Source: Elephas maximus indicus (taxonomy: Eukaryota > Chordata > Mammalia > Proboscidea > Elephantidae). Taken from it: a stretch of 64,000 nt of DNA. This document shows, piece by piece, positions 61,898-64,000 of this stretch. A program made the translations under genes and the position numbers. Each line of letters starts with the position of its first letter. Positions within the stretch are counted from its first letter, which is position 1. The DNA lies in assembly GCF_024166365.1 (NCBI RefSeq), contig NC_064819.1, forward strand, positions 2,678,501-2,742,500, read 5' to 3'. A model generated the notes under the pieces. The model saw nothing but the letters and a program-made list of their open reading frames with translations. It ran no database searches and was not told where the DNA came from.

Positions 61898-62695
61898 ACA
61901 TCAATATACCTATAAGGCTAAAACTGTAGGCAAATTTACAGTTTGGACCTTCTAATGCGCTCTGGTCAGAGCTGGCATTATGACCCAATTTCAATGACGC
62001 TTCCAATCACGTGGTTTGTCTGCAGGCTACAAGCACTCCAGGTTGTTTTTGGGTTTGCTCCTGGTGTTTTTATAGTAGCTCATTTTGTCAAATTTTCTGG
62101 TGTTTTAGTTGCAATGTTGTGGTAATTAGCATTTGTGAACCTATATCCATAGCTTTTTTTTATGTATATATATATCAATAGCTTTTTGAGAATGAAGTGG
62201 TAATTAAAGGAAAAGGAGTGGTATATGGGAATTACGGATTAATGAGTAACATTAATATAAAAAAATTACGAAGAATTCTATGTGGTCTGGTACTTGAGGA
62301 GGTCCATGGGTTGGGAGGCCCCCGTGAATTACTGCACTGGGTGACACCAACCCTAGTGACCCGCTGTCCTGAAATGTCCTAGTCCAGATGTTTCAACCTC
62401 AGGAACCAGAGTCAGACTCCATTGTCCTGATTCTGACCCAGTATCACGTTTATCCATGCTCACCCCCTTCCCTTAACTTGATAAAAAGGCTCAGAACTGT
62501 GGATAGTTTAGGTCACTGTGCTGGCAACCAAGTTTTTGGTTTCAACTAGTTTTGTTATTTATTACTCTGTTTCATAACATGAAAAGCCTTATTTAATCTT
62601 CAGGGTAAGGTCCACTTTTGTTTTTAAGTAGCATTTTATGGTTTACAAAACAAACAAGATAGGCACTCTAATGATTGTTGAACAAATAAATGAAT
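61898..62695 (+). other. GRAMD1C intron 1, no feature recognised
   Basis: No gene or clear repeat. Confidence 0.45.
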
Positions 62696-62708
62696 GTATT
62701 ATTCCAAT

Positions 62709-62879
62709 GGAAACCCTGGTGGCGTAGTGGTTAAGTGCTATGGCTGCTAACCAAAAGGTCGGCAGTTCAAATCCGCCAGGCGCTCCTTGGAAACTCTGTG
62801 GGGCAGTTCTACTCTGTCCTATAGGGTTGCTATGAGTCGGAATCAACTTGATGGCACTGGATTTTTTTTTTTTTTTTTT
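62709..62879 (+). mobile_element. AfroSINE
   Basis: Sense copy ggaaaccctggtggcgtagt with a T-run of about 20. Target duplication gtattattccaatgga (62696-62711) and gtattattacaatgga (62880-62895), one mismatch. Confidence 0.95.
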
Positions 62880-63049
62880 GTATTATTACAATGGATTCTC
62901 AAAGCATACTAGGTTGTAGGCAAGATAGATATTCATGAACCCTATCAGTCCTTTATTAAACTATGTCCCTGGCAGTGGGTTTTTGGGATAAGATGATAAG
63001 AAAAACAGACATGATCCCTGCCCTCAGTGAGTTTATTGTCCAGACTAGA

Positions 63050-63165
63050 GAGAATTATCATCCTTTTTGTAGAGTCACAGAAACAGAGAAATTGGGTGAC
63101 TCTGCCCAGGATCATACAGCTAACTAGTTATAGAGATAGGAATCTGTTGTGGCACCTTACAAACC
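63050..63165 (+). mobile_element. MIR
   Basis: agtcacagaaacagagaaat, gactctgcccaggatcatac and agctaactagttatagagat follow MIR order. Confidence 0.78.
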
Positions 63166-63214
63166 CAGGGTGGCCTTCCACCCCAAATTTTATTCTAATG
63201 TTGATACTGATTAG

Positions 63215-63520
63215 GTTACACGTACACACACACACTAAGGACACAGAAAGATTTATTACTTAACAATTGAGGCCTCTGGAGAGAGCAGCGCAGGCCTCTT
63301 AAGCAGGTCTGAAATGGCTTGGGAGTGAGGAAAGGAGTCTGGCATGGGTTTTTTTTTTTAATTGTAGGTGTGAGAGGTGTGGTGGGAAGGCAGGGGCTTG
63401 CATGGTTTCCCACTTGCACCAAAGGAGGGAGCATCCAGGCTTTCTTATCAGATTGCCAGATGTGGGGCAGAAGGGGGAAAGAAAAGGGTGAGGCTTAAAA
63501 CCTGCCAGCATTCAAACATC
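63215..63520 (-). mobile_element. Possible retroviral LTR
   Basis: On the minus strand, aataaatctttctgtgtcct follows a CT-rich block, as at the poly(A) site of an LTR, and the neighbouring DNA is an ERV integrase. Limits are guesses. Confidence 0.35.
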
Positions 63521-63596
63521 AAAAAATCGAGTCAGATTCCTTATTATAACTCATCCCTGATGTTTGGTGACTGAAATGTGACATTTTTATTTAATT

Positions 63597-64000
63597 GAAC
63601 TTATTTAAGTAGGCCATTATAGTGCTCTCTGAGATCTGCGAGGTGAGGCCAGTAACAAAGGTGAAAGTTCCATTGAATGCCTTGTTCAAGAGCCCAGCAT
63701 TGTGTATTCTGGGAAGTGAAATGAGTGCCTTGGTCACTATAAGTAATGTCTGGAACTCCAAAGGGGATAAGGACTGTCCTGGTAAGGCCTTGTATTGTGG
63801 CTTTAGTGTATGTGGAGACAAGTATGACCTTGATTGGTATTTTGGGTGTCTGGGAGGCAAGAGATTCCCAGAGCTCTTTACACCAAAGGGGGAAACTCTT
63901 AGGGAGTGATCCAAGAGTCTACAAAAATGTGTAGATGGCACCGACCATTGGCTGTAGCATCCAGTGTTAAGATCGCCTGAAATTCAGCCAGTGGTGCTGA
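63597..64000 (-). pseudogene. Endogenous retrovirus pol fragment (RNase H end and integrase), partial
   Basis: On the minus strand a short block HIFVDSW near 63930 resembles the end of RNase H. Further along, in another frame, SDQGTHFTSQ (63709-63741) and HYNGLL (63607-63627) carry the second Asp and the Glu region of the integrase active site. The two blocks are in different frames with stops between, so the copy is defective. It runs past the window end and is probably a class I-like ERV. Confidence 0.72.

Overview
This is vertebrate nuclear DNA from an afrotherian mammal, most likely an elephant. The species call rests on dozens of copies of a tRNA-derived SINE whose body carries the AfroSINE signature (a box near 'gtggcacagtggttaag', then 'ccctatagg', then 'gagtcggaatcgactcgacgg'), on fragments of the RTE-type LINE whose ends are related to that SINE, and on an L1 lineage that differs from primate and mouse L1. 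Manatee or hyrax cannot be excluded by eye.

Positions 1 to about 43000 hold nearly all of ATP6V1A (+ strand), the catalytic A subunit of the vacuolar H+-ATPase. The window opens in intron 1; the 5' non-coding exon lies upstream. All 14 coding exons are present, each with GT..AG borders and matching phase. Their lengths sum to 1854 nt, which is 617 codons plus stop, the known length of the family. A roughly 2 kb 3' UTR follows, with two candidate poly(A) signals. Intron 3 carries a U12-type (minor spliceosome) donor and branch point.

Intron 3 also holds a full-length sense L1 (6657-14526) bounded by 12-bp target duplications, with a 5' UTR built from six tandem units of about 200 bp and with broken ORF1 and ORF2. 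Other introns hold an ancient LINE-2, older L1 pieces, MIRs, a Tigger-type transposase relic with a duplicated 3' end, a recent-looking 98-bp triplication, minisatellites and many SINEs.

Positions 43000 to 60960 are intergenic and packed with repeats: three young antisense L1 3' ends with clear target duplications, RTE-LINE pieces, an MLT1-type LTR, LINE-2 and old L1 3' ends.

Positions 60960 to 64000 begin the next gene. A CpG island with three CTCF-like motifs contains a 27-bp first coding exon (MEGALTGCQ, then a gtgagc donor) that I read as GRAMD1C, the gene next to ATP6V1A on human chromosome 3q13. The rest of the window is its intron 1, ending in an antisense endogenous-retrovirus integrase fragment.

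Functionally the window is one housekeeping proton-pump gene followed by the promoter of a sterol-transfer protein gene. Everything else appears to be transposon history.
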